From Zygnema cylindricum (lineage: Eukaryota > Streptophyta > Zygnematophyceae > Zygnematales > Zygnemataceae), in contig JBBHKE010003194.1 of NCBI GenBank assembly GCA_037447655.1, forward strand, positions 1 through 21,083: DNA of 21,083 nucleotides. Reading direction: 5' to 3'. The notes under the pieces were generated by a model. It saw nothing but the letters and a program-made list of their open reading frames with translations, searched no databases and had not been told where the DNA came from. Position numbers and translations under genes: made by a program. Shown in pieces: positions 1-8,473 of the stretch; the stretch's first letter is position 1, and every line of letters begins with the position of its first letter.

Positions 1-1090
1 AGGGGAGGGGGGAAGAAGTCGATAATGATTGAATTCATTTGATTTAAATGTAAGAATAGAAAATAATCCTTTAAAAACAATAAAAAAAATTAGAGGCTCC
101 TAAGAAATGAACACTCCACAGATTCCTTAGCCCATCATTCAAGAAATTTCAAATCGCTTTCAAATAGTCTTTAAAATTTTGAAAAAGTAAAATTTAGTTC
201 CTTAACTGCTTGTCCTTTAAAATATTCCTCCCTCCTATACACTCCCAAAATACACATAAAACTATTTAATATCCCCTTTTTCACAACTCGCTCTCTTTTA
301 AACCCCATCCTTCGCATACATAATTTTGTTTCAAAAGATTTAAAAACAAAGAAAATAAACAACTTAAAGCAAAGCTGGCATTTGGAGAGACAATAGAGTA
401 AACAATACCGAAATTTAACTAAAAAATCACTTACAATTACGTTTGTTTGCATTTACAGTCCCACACTCCCCCCCTCTCCTTTCCTACATTCCATTACTTT
501 TAAACAAATTTAATTAATGTAAATTTATATACTCTATGTATACATATAGTTTACCTAAAAGCATATATAAAATTTACATCAAATGAAACGAGTGACATCA
601 ATTCGCAATTACCTAGCATATTAGAATCTCAAATGTACATGAAAGAAATAACAAAAAATAAAAAAGGGGTATACAATATGCTAAAAAAATGTCAAATTTT
701 GGAAGCAAAAGATACTTGTTTTTTTTATCATCGTGTGAATGTACATTTACAAAATGCACACATTTATATTATAGACCCTGACTCCCTCTTCCATTGGCCT
801 TCCCATCCTTTTTTCACAAAGGTTATTCCATGACAGATGGTATAGAAGAAAAATAGGATATTAGAAACAAAAAATAAACTCACAAAACCATTTAAAGAAA
901 AATCTCCTAAAAAAATCGGGGGAGAGAAAATAATTGCATAATGCAATAGTCTCACACCATATGCATCTTGTTCACGATCCCCTTCCCTCCCCTCACTTCC
1001 CCTTTCCTCCATTACCAGAAAGACAAAAGAAAGACATTAAAAATAAATGTCAATTTTTTTTTTTTTGGCCTGGGTGTTGGCTGGTGGCAG
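1..1090. other. AT-rich non-coding stretch
   Basis: No coding region is supportable here. The open frames are short, low in complexity and lack domain motifs. The sequence is rich in A and T runs. The last part (about 1050-1090) has a long T run followed by a GT-rich stretch ending in CAG, which could be the 3' end of an intron in front of the LRR exon that follows. Confidence 0.7.
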
Positions 1091-1162
1091 ATATTTAAAT
1101 GATAACCAATTGAGTGGAAGTATTCCATCCTCCATCGCTCAATTGACATCGATAGAAATCTT
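1091..1162 (+). CDS. Single leucine-rich-repeat exon (72 bp)
   Basis: The plus strand reads as one plant-type extracellular leucine-rich repeat. The frame contains LNDNQLSGSIPSSIAQL, which fits the LxxNxLSGxIPxxIxxLxxL pattern of LRR receptor kinases and LRR receptor-like proteins. It is flanked by a T-rich tract and CAG on the left (ending 1090) and GTAAGA on the right (1163-1168), so the implied exon is exactly 72 bp. Exons of 72 bp encoding one repeat each are established for several plant LRR receptor kinases (for example the ERECTA and SERK types). No adjacent LRR exons or kinase domain were found, so this is either a lone exon of a gene with large introns or a gene relic. The consensus and borders are seen directly; membership of a working gene is inference. 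Confidence 0.6.
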
Positions 1163-1260
1163 GTAAGATGTGACATTTTTGCTACGTTACATTTCAACTA
1201 AAACTTAAGAAATGACCACTATGGTTTATGTTTGGTTTCTACACTTTTTTTTTATGTGAA

Positions 1261-1560
1261 CATATGATACTATGGTTATATTATGTTTCAATAACTTACT
1301 TTAATGTTGACATACGGCACATAGTTATCTTACGTTTCAACAATTTACCTTCATGTGGACATCTGACACTATTTGGTTCTTGTAATTTAATTTAATGTGG
1401 GCATATGACATTATATGTCATGTTTCAATAGTTTGCTTTAATGATAACATATGACACTGATAGTGTACATTTCAAGAATACAAATAAACATATGTTGACA
1501 TATGACACTATGGTTTGTTACGTTTCAATCATTTCCATTACATTGATGGTTTATGACGGA
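1261..1560. repeat. Degenerate tandem repeat, about 50-bp period
   Basis: The motif CATATGACAC or a close variant recurs at 1261, 1311, 1360, 1402, 1448 and 1499. Most copies are followed by a (G)TTTCAA-containing segment about 25 bp later. Spacing is 42-51 bp, so this is an old, diverged tandem array of about six units. If the LRR exon at 1091-1162 is real, the array lies in the intron after it. No function is apparent. Confidence 0.55.
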
Positions 1561-1894
1561 GGAACACTGGGGGGAGGAGATCGTAATGAAATTAAACCGA
1601 TGAGGAAATAGCATTTGAAAATTGTTTTATTTCCTCCGTTCGTACTAGTGTTTTTTTTCTTCAATGGTTTTGTAAATTAATATTTTCAATAACATCTATT
1701 TCTTAATTGAGGTCTAAACTCAATTTTTGCACGTGATATGAAATAATAAGTATATATCTCTTTTTTAAGATTTCTTGTACGTGAATCAAGGTTCATATCT
1801 TTCCTATTAGTTTTATCTTTGAGTCGTTTTCATCATGGATTTTTGTTGACTTACCAAGTGGCTTTTATTTCACAATGGCATGCCATATTTGCAG

Positions 1895-2178
1895 AACTAT
1901 TCAAAACAACTTCTTCATTGGACCGATTATTGCGATCAATGGGCACCCAAATTGTGATGAGCTGGACGCCAATTGCCTCTTTGCCTCTTATGTTCCACCC
2001 GGGTGTGGACCTAGCAATCAACGAAGTAAAAACGATTGTGACGTTTTTTGTAACGTGACGCAAACACGAGGGCCTTGCGGGGGAGGTGGTATTTGCTCTA
2101 AACGCAAGAACGCATTAACAAGTTCATGTAAATGCAATGAAGGATACAACAATCTGGGTAACAAGTTCGTTTGTGAAT
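1895..2178 (+). CDS. Cysteine-rich EGF-like exon
   Basis: The open frame (1875-2204) contains a cysteine-rich module: CGPSN, then DCDVFCN, CGGGGIC, CKCNEGYNN and FVCEC. The CKCNEGYNNLGN part resembles the EGF-like repeats of plant secreted or membrane proteins often labelled notch-like. The frame sits between a plausible acceptor (ATTTGCAG ending 1894) and a strong donor (GTAAGT at 2179-2184), which suggests an internal exon rather than a whole gene. The first 30 codons are not recognisable. No signal peptide, start context, kinase or neighbouring exon could be assigned, and a link to the LRR exon upstream is only possible. The cysteine spacing is seen; the family assignment is a resemblance. 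Confidence 0.4.
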
Positions 2179-2204
2179 GTAAGTCCTTGCACAAGATACA
2201 CTAG

Positions 2205-2699
2205 TAGCAATTGCCTTTTCTAAGAATATAACAAGAGGTTGCTCTGTTTTTTTGTGTACTGAACCTGTTGAGATTGATTATGTATTTTTATGCTTGCTGT
2301 TTAGAAGCAAGAAGTTCGCGGTAGTGTCTTTCGTGAGAGCCCGTTGAGGTTTTTAATACTGAAAAACGTAAAAGAATTTTACAATCCAGAAGTTTTGATC
2401 TATAGAATGAGATATCTGTATTTAACACTTAGTTAAAATCTCAATGCATTTTGTCGGTGCACATGTAAAGTTCAATGGAAGTAAAACAAGACAAAATTCG
2501 TCACATGTGGAATAATGGTTAACTTGAGTATTTGAAGACGTGTCACCTTTTCTCACAAATAGTGGTAGAATTTTTTATTTTTTTTGTGCGTCCTAACGGT
2601 TTCAAAGTCTATAATGGATTAGGGAATGGGATTGAAATTTATGCAAGCAGCATATAATATCAGCTCGTGCTAACTCTAGAATTTTATTCCTCATTCCTT
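2205..2699. other. Non-coding, nothing recognised
   Basis: AT-rich sequence with stops in all frames at short spacing. If the EGF-like exon at 1895-2178 is real, this would be intron or 3' flank. No repeat or RNA structure was noticed. Confidence 0.5.
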
Positions 2700-2998
2700 C
2701 CAGCCATCATTTCTCATCCATTTTGTTAAACATTTTTTAATTTTCTTCCCTTAATATTCCTCCATCTTGTGCATCTCCGGCTCCAAAACGTCCTGACACC
2801 TCCCATTATGATTTCCCCCACTCCTTTTCCCCTTCCTTCCCTTTGATGACTTCCACCTCCACCTTTACCCCCACCGATCCATCCACCACCACCTCACCTC
2901 CTATGACGACACCTCTCGATTTTTGATGACCTTCTCCCCCTTTCCACCTAAAATGTTTCCACCTCGAGATCCGATCCCCCCTCCCTTTTCACCTCCCT
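2700..2998. repeat. Pyrimidine-rich low-complexity tract
   Basis: The plus strand is dominated by C and T, with runs such as CCCCCACTCC and repeated CCTTTGATGAC and CCACC motifs. A phrase of the type CCTTTGATGAC occurs at about 2839 and again at about 2996, which points to local duplication. Proline-rich translations here follow from composition and are not evidence of a gene. It could be a polypyrimidine-rich 5' leader or intron of the frame that follows. Confidence 0.4.
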
Positions 2999-3001
2999 TT
3001 G

Positions 3002-3421
3002 ATGACAGACCACCTTCTTTTGAAATGGGGATTAAATGGCGGATTCAAAGCGATGGTGGAAGTCAATCTGCCGGATCGGGGAGACAATATGGTGAGCCGG
3101 AAAAATTCTCCAATGGAACTTTCCGGCATGGTCTGCCAGGCAAACTCAGGGTGGCGCACCCGCCGGTGGATCGGGATGGAGGTGCATCGGTTGGTGGTGG
3201 TGAAATACGGTGGTGAAACGTTTTGGCTGAACACCTTAGGTCGGCCGGCTGCTGTGGCGGGTGGCACAAAGCTGCAATGTGATCCATCAACGGTATTCAT
3301 GAATAATGGAGTTGCATATCCATTCCGGAAGAATTGTCGAGGAATGGCTGCTCGTTGGGTGTGGGTTCGAACGCGTAAATTAACAGAGTTAACTCTGTGT
3401 GAAGTAGAAGTATACGCGTAA
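3002..3421 (+). CDS. F-type-lectin-like (fucolectin) domain frame
   Basis: This open frame has about 139 codons from the ATG at 3002 to TAA at 3419-3421. It ends in ARWVWVRTRKLTELTLCEVEVYA. The LTLCEVEVY ending after an R-Y/W-V-x-V strand is the hallmark C-terminal strand of the F-type lectin (fucolectin/tachylectin-4/pentraxin-1) fold, which binds fucose. A segment near residue 20 (MVEVNLPDRGDN) resembles the WWxVDL strand of that family, with the tryptophans lost. The HX26RXDX4R/K sugar-binding motif is not clearly present. The frame is open upstream to 2927, so the true start or an acceptor could lie before 3002. It could be a lectin exon, a degraded lectin or a lineage-specific relative. 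The C-terminal motif is seen; lectin function is not established. Confidence 0.42.
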   Translation: MTDHLLLKWGLNGGFKAMVEVNLPDRGDNMVSRKNSPMELSGMVCQANSGWRTRRWIGMEVHRLVVVKYGGETFWLNTLGRPAAVAGGTKLQCDPSTVFMNNGVAYPFRKNCRGMAARWVWVRTRKLTELTLCEVEVYA

Positions 3422-4047
3422 GACAGATGTAGCTTTTCCATTTATAGCTTTGACATGTATTGGAAGGAGGAAAATTCGAGAAATTGAGGGAGGGTGAAGT
3501 ATATTTAAGTCGACAGGATGAGGAAGAAGTGGTGATTTTAAAGTTTAGTGATGTATCAATTTTAATGTGAACGTTAAATAGTATTGTTGGCAATGGATTA
3601 ATTAGACAGGCAGTGTTGCCTTTCAGTGTGTGTAAGTTAAGTATTTCATTTTTTGATCATAATTAAGGGTGGGACTTGGTGTTTGTAGTATAGATGAATA
3701 TGTTGTTTAATGTCAGTGATATTTAACGTTTTAGTGAGCGGTATAATTTTTTCAGGTTGTTTGAGAGTTACAAGATTGTCCATAGATTTTTCCAGTGATG
3801 TATGTCACAAAGGTCAGTCTAAAAATTTATGCCAATAATTTTTCAATCTGATTAATGTGCAAAACTCATTTCATCATTCTCAATTTCGTTTCTCTGTTCA
3901 TTTCTTGGCCTTATCAATGTCTTCGCCCCTTAATTTACGGGCAACATCCAACAAGATCAAATTAAAACGGTGGAACATAATCTATTGCACGGGAAATGGT
4001 TGTGCTATATAATAACAAGCAAAAATTTTACACACACGAGATATACG
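3422..4047. other. AT-rich flank, no gene seen
   Basis: Follows the stop of the lectin-like frame and runs to the start of the solo LTR. Stops are frequent in all frames, and no promoter, RNA gene or repeat stands out. It may hold the 3' untranslated region of the preceding frame. Confidence 0.5.
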
Positions 4048-4235
4048 TGTTGAAATTTATGTATTTTCTAGGTCTGTATTGGAAAAATAAATAGAGTAAG
4101 TCAGCAAAGGCAACTTGCTTCTCGCTCAACTCTCTCCGGTCCCCATACTTGTTGCAGTCACTGAAGACCAGAGAGAGAGCTAGAGCCATGGTTGTCTAAA
4201 GAGGATAGGACTAATTCGTAGTTTGTACCAAAATG

Positions 4236-4300
4236 GTTATGACGGTTCCAGGATTTGATCCTGGTACCTACATCCTACTCGGACGCTACACCGCCAATCG
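4236..4300 (-). other. T-arm/box-B-like segment in solo LTR
   Basis: On the minus strand CCAGG ATCAAAT CCTGG forms a perfect 5-bp stem with a 7-base loop close to a tRNA T-arm (loop TTCRANY). It is preceded by a box-A-like stretch (TAGCGTCCGAGTAGG), and GGCGGT upstream can pair with ACCGTC downstream, like an acceptor stem. The A-to-B spacing is too short for a tRNA, so this is a tRNA-like fragment or a coincidence. The matching place in both inner LTRs keeps a similar sequence. Confidence 0.3.
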
Positions 4301-4512
4301 CTATTAGCGTTGTGTACGCTAATCCCGTCCTGCTTTTTTTTTGTTTTATTCTCAAATAGAATTATCCACACTATTTAAAAAAAGCCCTAATTCCTAATTA
4401 GAGTAATCGATTTCTTCCAAAATTTCCAAATTCCCAATTAGCGTACACCACGCTAAATAATAGTATACGCTAATCAAACGTACACGCTAATAGCGATTGG
4501 CGGAGTAGCTTT
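4285..4512. repeat. Foldback/MITE-like inverted repeat inside LTR
   Basis: A 19-bp perfect inverted repeat (CCGCCAATCGCTATTAGCG at 4291-4309; its complement at 4485-4503) extends imperfectly on both sides to about 40 bp per arm. The arms enclose about 175 bp of AT-rich DNA that also holds scattered TACGCTAAT and ATTAGCGTAC motifs. The inner-element LTRs have only a short hairpin at the equivalent place, so this may be a small non-autonomous DNA element inserted into the LTR, or a local expansion of that hairpin. No clear target duplication was found. Confidence 0.5.
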
Positions 4513-4611
4513 AGCCTATAGCTTAGAGTAAACGATGGCATGTGTGGGGTACAATAGGTATTTATAAGTGTAGAAGTAGATAGTTCTAACAAACTAACAA
4601 ATAACCAAAAA

Positions 4612-4692
4612 CTGCTCTTGACCAGGTTTGAACCAAGGTCTATGGTTATATTTGTACAGGTAAGCCTTAACCAATAAGGCGTTATCGAAACA
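4612..4692 (-). other. tRNA-like sequence with A and B boxes
   Basis: On the minus strand, GCCTTATTGGTTAAGGC forms a D-arm-like hairpin with a box-A-like core (TTGGTTAAGGC). GGTTCAAACCT about 40 bases on matches the Pol III box B consensus. The anticodon and acceptor stems are poor, so this is a tRNA relic or the head of a SINE-like insertion within the solo LTR rather than a working tRNA. Confidence 0.33.
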
Positions 4693-4876
4693 ATACTCGT
4701 GACGGGTTTTATAAATACATAAACTTTAACGCAACAGCTAATTGACAGCAGACTAACCAAAAGGAGCAATTCCTACATGTACGCGAATCTGAACCGTGTA
4801 AAATATGTTTTGATCGGACGGCCGGTATTATATTCGCCACGCGAAGTGAGCTTTTGGCGGCATACGGAGATAGCGT

Positions 4877-4892
4877 CACGTGGTGCCACGTG
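4877..4892. promoter_or_regulatory. Two G-box (CACGTG) hexamers
   Basis: CACGTG occurs at 4877-4882 and 4887-4892, ten bases apart, in the solo LTR. G-boxes are known binding sites for plant bZIP and bHLH factors. The corresponding part of inner LTR A keeps one CCACGTGTC (near 9822-9830), while LTR B has CCACGTTTC. A promoter role is inference. Confidence 0.35.
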
Positions 4893-5346
4893 GCGCCACA
4901 TTATTTGATACTGGAGAAGATGGAAGGAGGAACCATGGCTTCCGATTTGACAGGTGTCACCTTATAGACCTTGTCGTACAATGGTCGTACAATAAGTACA
5001 TCGCCCATTGTACCTTCTTGTACTATATAGTGTTCCAATTGGACTAGGGTTTAGTAGTAGGTAGTCGTAAGTAGGCAGACCAAGACTTAGTGATATTTAG
5101 GTACCTCTCTCTAAGAGAGCTTGTAACTATAAAGGTCATTTTTGACCAGCCATAAATTAATGCTCGGGTGAGCAAATTCAGTGATTCTTTTTGCTGCGGA
5201 CTCAGGGGTGTCTAAGCTACACAGGGGTGTAGTCGGTCAAAGTCTTTGCGTGCCACGATGGCACTTATTTAGTGGGAAAGTCAAAGTGGGGAGTATTGTC
5301 CAAAACACATATTCAAGCTTTGCATTATGTGGTGGAACTGAGCACA

Positions 5347-5858
5347 AAAAAGGTCTTCTCTTCACTGGGGTGAAGGTGTATTGGGGTTTTGATTGTCAAG
5401 GGATCATTCATTTGGGTTTATATCAACTTGGAGTCGGCACTATCTAGATTAGCTTCTTTTGGATCTGCGAATTCTGTGGGCAATGGAGCCCATAGAATTT
5501 CAATACGGAACACGTGCTTCCGGGTGAAGATTTTGATGGGAAATAACAATTGATGTTGCTACAAAAATGAACTTCAAAGTGTTCCGAGACCGAACATTTA
5601 GCATATGTGGCTACATTGTCAACCATATGATGTTCAGTTGGAAAACCTTTTTGGGTACAAAAACAATTCGTCAATTTGGAGTGTATCCCAAAGCATCATG
5701 CTAATAGGAACACTAAGTCGTAAAGGTTGCTAATACGGGAAACTAACGTTTTTAAATACAACAACACAAACTCAAATGTTTAAATCACAGGGTTAAAATA
5801 AAACCTTCAGGTCGTTGGGCATGTGGCGTGTTAACGATTTTTTTTAGGTCCTGCATTG
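5347..5858. other. Unassigned sequence between solo LTR and outer element
   Basis: About 500 bp with no recognised gene. One short plus-strand frame near 5570-5700 faintly recalls a copia RNase H (GYIV...FSWK), but it is too weak to call. It could be internal sequence left from the element that supplied the solo LTR, or host DNA. Confidence 0.4.
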
Positions 5859-5863
5859 CACAA
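5859..5863. repeat. Target site duplication, outer element (left)
   Basis: CACAA immediately before the outer element's left LTR is repeated exactly at 18278-18282 after the right LTR. Five bases is the usual copia duplication length. Confidence 0.85.
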
Positions 5864-6362
5864 TGAAAGGATCTCACACGACAAATGCAGAGTGCAAGAT
5901 TACAGCGGAAGCATGCAAAAATAAAACATTCAGACAAGAGAAAGCTGTCCACGAAAGCCAATATATTTCACGGACATTTTCTCCCATAAAAGGTTAAGTT
6001 TTCCCTCCCACTAAGCTGCAGTATATAGTACTGCAAATGTAACGTCACACAACCAAACAACCAAAACAAACCAAACTATAAAGTGTGCACTGAGCGCCTA
6101 CAAATAAGATCGCGTCCATACGCGAAACAACATAAAACTAAAGTACAACGAAAACATGTACCTAAACGTACAACCCAAACAAACCCGTACATAACAAACG
6201 ACAATTGAACCTGGTCGCCGCAAAACCGAATCTACGCGAGACCAGAAATCTACAAAAGGATCTAAAAGACATAATGACGCCAAACCACCCACAAAGACAA
6301 AACGACAAATAATACGGCCGCGCGACATGCCACGACAGCCGATTACAACATTGAATCTAAAA
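5864..6362 (-). repeat. Outer element 3' LTR
   Basis: This 499-bp direct repeat aligns without gaps to 17779-18277, with about 8 mismatches by hand count. On the plus strand it begins TGAAAGG. Its far end reads TCTAAAA where the other copy has TCTAACA, so the terminal CA (TG on the element's strand) is mutated. The polypurine tract at 6365-6376 abuts it. Confidence 0.92.
6017..6035. promoter_or_regulatory. TATA motif inside a palindrome (outer 3' LTR)
   Basis: TGCAGTATATAGTACTGCA is a near-perfect inverted repeat (TGCAGTA / TACTGCA) with a TATA-like core. The same sequence is unchanged in the other LTR at 17932-17950. It is a plausible core promoter of the element; activity is untested. Confidence 0.4.
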
Positions 6363-6364
6363 AT

Positions 6365-6376
6365 CCCCCTCTCAAA
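6365..6376 (-). other. Polypurine tract, outer element
   Basis: The minus strand reads TTTGAGAGGGGG, followed by AT and then the LTR start. This is the plus-strand primer tract expected immediately upstream of a 3' LTR, and it fixes the element's orientation. Confidence 0.8.
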
Positions 6377-6397
6377 GTTGTAATCATTACACTAGCC

Positions 6398-7237
6398 CTA
6401 ATTTAGTCTTCCCCTCAAAAGTACATCATGACTCGCGGCTTTCGTCAACATATCCGCGGCTTCCTCCAACGTCGAAACGTACAAAAATTCAACTTCTTTT
6501 GCGGTGACCAAATCGCGTACGAAGTGTCACTGAATCCTAATCTGTTTTGTCCTTTTGTGAAAGACAGGATTCTTCACCAACGCCATCGAACTCATATTGT
6601 CGGAAAAAAAATTCATACAGCCAATAAAAATCCCCAATTCCCGAAGTAACTTCTTGATCCTAATCGACACCTTAGACGTATGACACGCAACCATGTACTC
6701 CGCTTCGGTTGAACTTAATGCGACAGTTGGCTGGAGTCGCAAACTCCAAGAAATTGTCGATCCACCAAAAACAAAAGCATATCCAGACGTTGACCTTCCT
6801 CTGTTAAAATCTCCACCCCAATCTGCGTCACGATATCCCATGCACTCCAAAGATGTCCGTCCAGATCGAAATAGTAAACCAATCTCAACCGTGCCTGCAA
6901 GGTAACGAAATATCTTCTTTACGGCCTCCCAATAAATCTTTTTAGGAGCCAGACAAAATCGGCTCACGACAGAAAATGCGGCTAAAATATCCGGTCGCGT
7001 GGCCACACTTAAATACATCAAACTTCCAACGGCCTCACGATATGGCACGTGGACAGTTTCCTCCTCCTCAAATTTGCGATATTGTAATTTGGAATCTAGT
7101 GGTGTCAAAACCGGCTTAGAATCCAACATAGCAAATTTTGTCAGTATTTCTTTGCAATATTGCGCTTGTGACAATTTAATATCCCCATTATCGTACCTTA
7201 AAACTTCCACTCCAATAATATATTGTACGTCCCCCAA
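6398..7237 (-). pseudogene. Outer copia Pol: RT C-terminus and RNase H
   Basis: This covers the end of the reverse transcriptase connection and the RNase H domain. The frame from about 7237 begins just after a one-base frameshift. It shows YIIGVEVLRYDNGDIKLSQ, the GSLMYLSVATRPDI block, then RNase H motifs around RSTSGYAFVFGG, LSSTEAEYM and SDNMSSMAL. An in-frame TGA at 6527-6529 interrupts the HFVRD region. Beyond it the frame continues through an ADMLTK motif to the natural-looking stop at 6398-6400, just before the polypurine tract. The RNase H would degrade the RNA of the RNA-DNA hybrid during replication. It is damaged here by one frameshift and one stop. Confidence 0.88.
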
Positions 7238-7937
7238 AATCTGTGACTTTAAAGTGTAGACGCAGGTACTCCTTCAATTCCGCGATTCGCGTCAACTTGT
7301 CACATATCATCAAAAAATCATCCACGTAGACAGAAAATATGATTTGATCCTCCCTCTCACCTTTTACGTAAAAGTCTGAAACTGTTCGTACAAATCCAAA
7401 TTCGGTTAGGACTTTGTGTAATCTCAAATACCAAGTTCGCGGTGCCTGTTTTAGTCTGTACAAGGACTTTCGCAGCCGCCATACCTTCCCCTCCTTCGAC
7501 ACTACTCCTTCTAGAACTTTCATATAAACCTCCTCCTCAAAGTCACCATTTAAGAAAGCCGTCTCTACGTCCATTTGGTGAATGTGCTTCTTGCCGGCAA
7601 CGATAATAGCAATAATCATCCTCAATGAATCAAACTTAACTACCGGTGCATATGTCTCCGTATAATCTATCCCCTCCCTTTGTTGACAGCCCTTGCAAAC
7701 TAACCGAGCCTTATGTTTTACTACTTCCCCCGATGCACCAGTTTTTGTTTTGAAAATCCACTTCGCATCAATAGCCTTTTTACCTTGTGGTAGGCTTACC
7801 TCCTCAAATGTTTGGTTGTTGATATTAGATTGAAGTTCTCGTTCCCATGTCGGTTTCCAATGCTTCTCCCAATCGCATGATTTTCGTGCTTCCAAATACG
7901 ATTGCGAATCGCCCGGCTTGTTTTCACATAATGCTTG
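7188..7937 (-). pseudogene. Outer copia Pol: reverse transcriptase
   Basis: The minus-strand frame carries copia-type RVT_2 motifs in order: WKPTWERELQSN, KWIFKTKTG, ARLVCKGCQQREGIDYTETYAPV, QMDVETAFLNGDFEEEVYM, SLYRLKQAPRTWY and the catalytic YVDDFLM. The polymerase aspartates are therefore present. An in-frame TAG at 7938-7940 lies just upstream. Near 7237-7245 one extra base (a T in GATTTTGGGGG) shifts the end of the domain into the frame of the following RNase H block. The core is well preserved but cannot be translated as one protein. Confidence 0.9.
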
Positions 7938-8473
7938 CTATAAAAGAAAATCATCCTCCCTCTCCGCCGAAATAAAATAATATGAATTCTCCACATTCCC
8001 TTTACCATCAAAAGAGAGACGAGCCGGTTGCTTACCCCTATTTTCTCGCATACTCCTCCTCGGCTCAAATTATTTCTCCTCCCTTGCCGATTCCTCCTCA
8101 ATAATATTCGGTTCACTTGATTTAGAAGACGAAGATTTCCTCGTGTCCGAAGACATTCTAGAATTTTCGCTTCGTGAATCCCCACCAATGTTACCAAAAT
8201 TTACATTCTCCACAATTTTACCTTTCCCCCTTTTAACATTGGAGGTGGATTCTGGACAATTTCCGAATCCGAACCCTCAACGTCATTAAGATCACCGATT
8301 TCAAATTCTTCACGAAAGTCAAGATTATAATTTCGCTTAGCCGATTGAGAGATTGTGGATAATAAGTCTTCGTGAAAATCCACATTTCTCGATTCCTCAA
8401 TGATATTTCGAATCGGATCATAAACTCGATAAAGTCTCCCTTTCTCACTATATCCAGCGAAATAGCCACTCTA
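7938..8473 (-). pseudogene. Outer copia Pol: integrase-RT linker
   Basis: This is the region between the integrase core and reverse transcriptase. After the in-frame TAG at 8471-8473 the same frame continues with GYSEKGRLYRVYDP, the typical block after the copia integrase, then an acidic and serine-rich linker. Around 8220-8230 a one-base frameshift moves the frame. The continuing frame has a TAA at 8070-8072 and a TAG at 7938-7940 before joining the RT block. The linker has no enzymatic motif. I join the pieces by frame continuity and the usual copia order. Confidence 0.7.

Larger units (their letters stand above)
4048..5346 (+). mobile_element. Diverged solo LTR, copia family of inner element
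   Basis: Read on the plus strand, this segment is collinear with the LTRs of the inner copia element read on the minus strand. Shared blocks include the start (TATTTTCTAGGTCTG near 4069), a stretch around GCTAGAGCCATGG (4181-4193), the GGATTTGATCC...GTACCTAC block near 4253-4272, and the end (GAGCAAATTCAGTGATTCTTTTTGC near 5169 and onward to about 5346). It starts TGTTGAAA and ends near GAGCACA, keeping TG...CA. At about 1.3 kb it is longer than the inner LTRs because of extra sequence around 4285-4512. No PBS or gag follows it, so it appears to be a solo or truncated LTR. No target duplication was found (ATACG before 4048; an A-run after 5346). The boundaries are therefore approximate, and it is an old copy. 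Confidence 0.72.

Noticed and set aside
1200-1560. Repeat array considered as a CRISPR-like or satellite array
   Set aside because: Units are diverged and of uneven length, without conserved repeats and unique spacers. It is an ordinary degenerate tandem repeat.
2926-3216. Proline-rich plus-strand frame overlapping the lectin-like frame
   Set aside because: The proline content follows from the pyrimidine-rich tract, and the frame ends in glycine-rich noise. The overlapping frame has a real family motif.
2989-3441. A 150-codon minus-strand frame opposite the lectin-like frame
   Set aside because: No motif or composition typical of a protein family. Best read as the antisense shadow of the plus-strand frame.
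5570-5700. Faint resemblance to copia RNase H (GYIV...FSWK) on the plus strand
   Set aside because: Only a few residues fit, stops are close, and its place right after an LTR end does not fit the copia order.
6098-6328. A 76-codon minus-strand frame in the outer LTR, repeated at 18013-18282
   Set aside because: It is repeated only because the LTR is repeated. No domain, and no start context specific to it.
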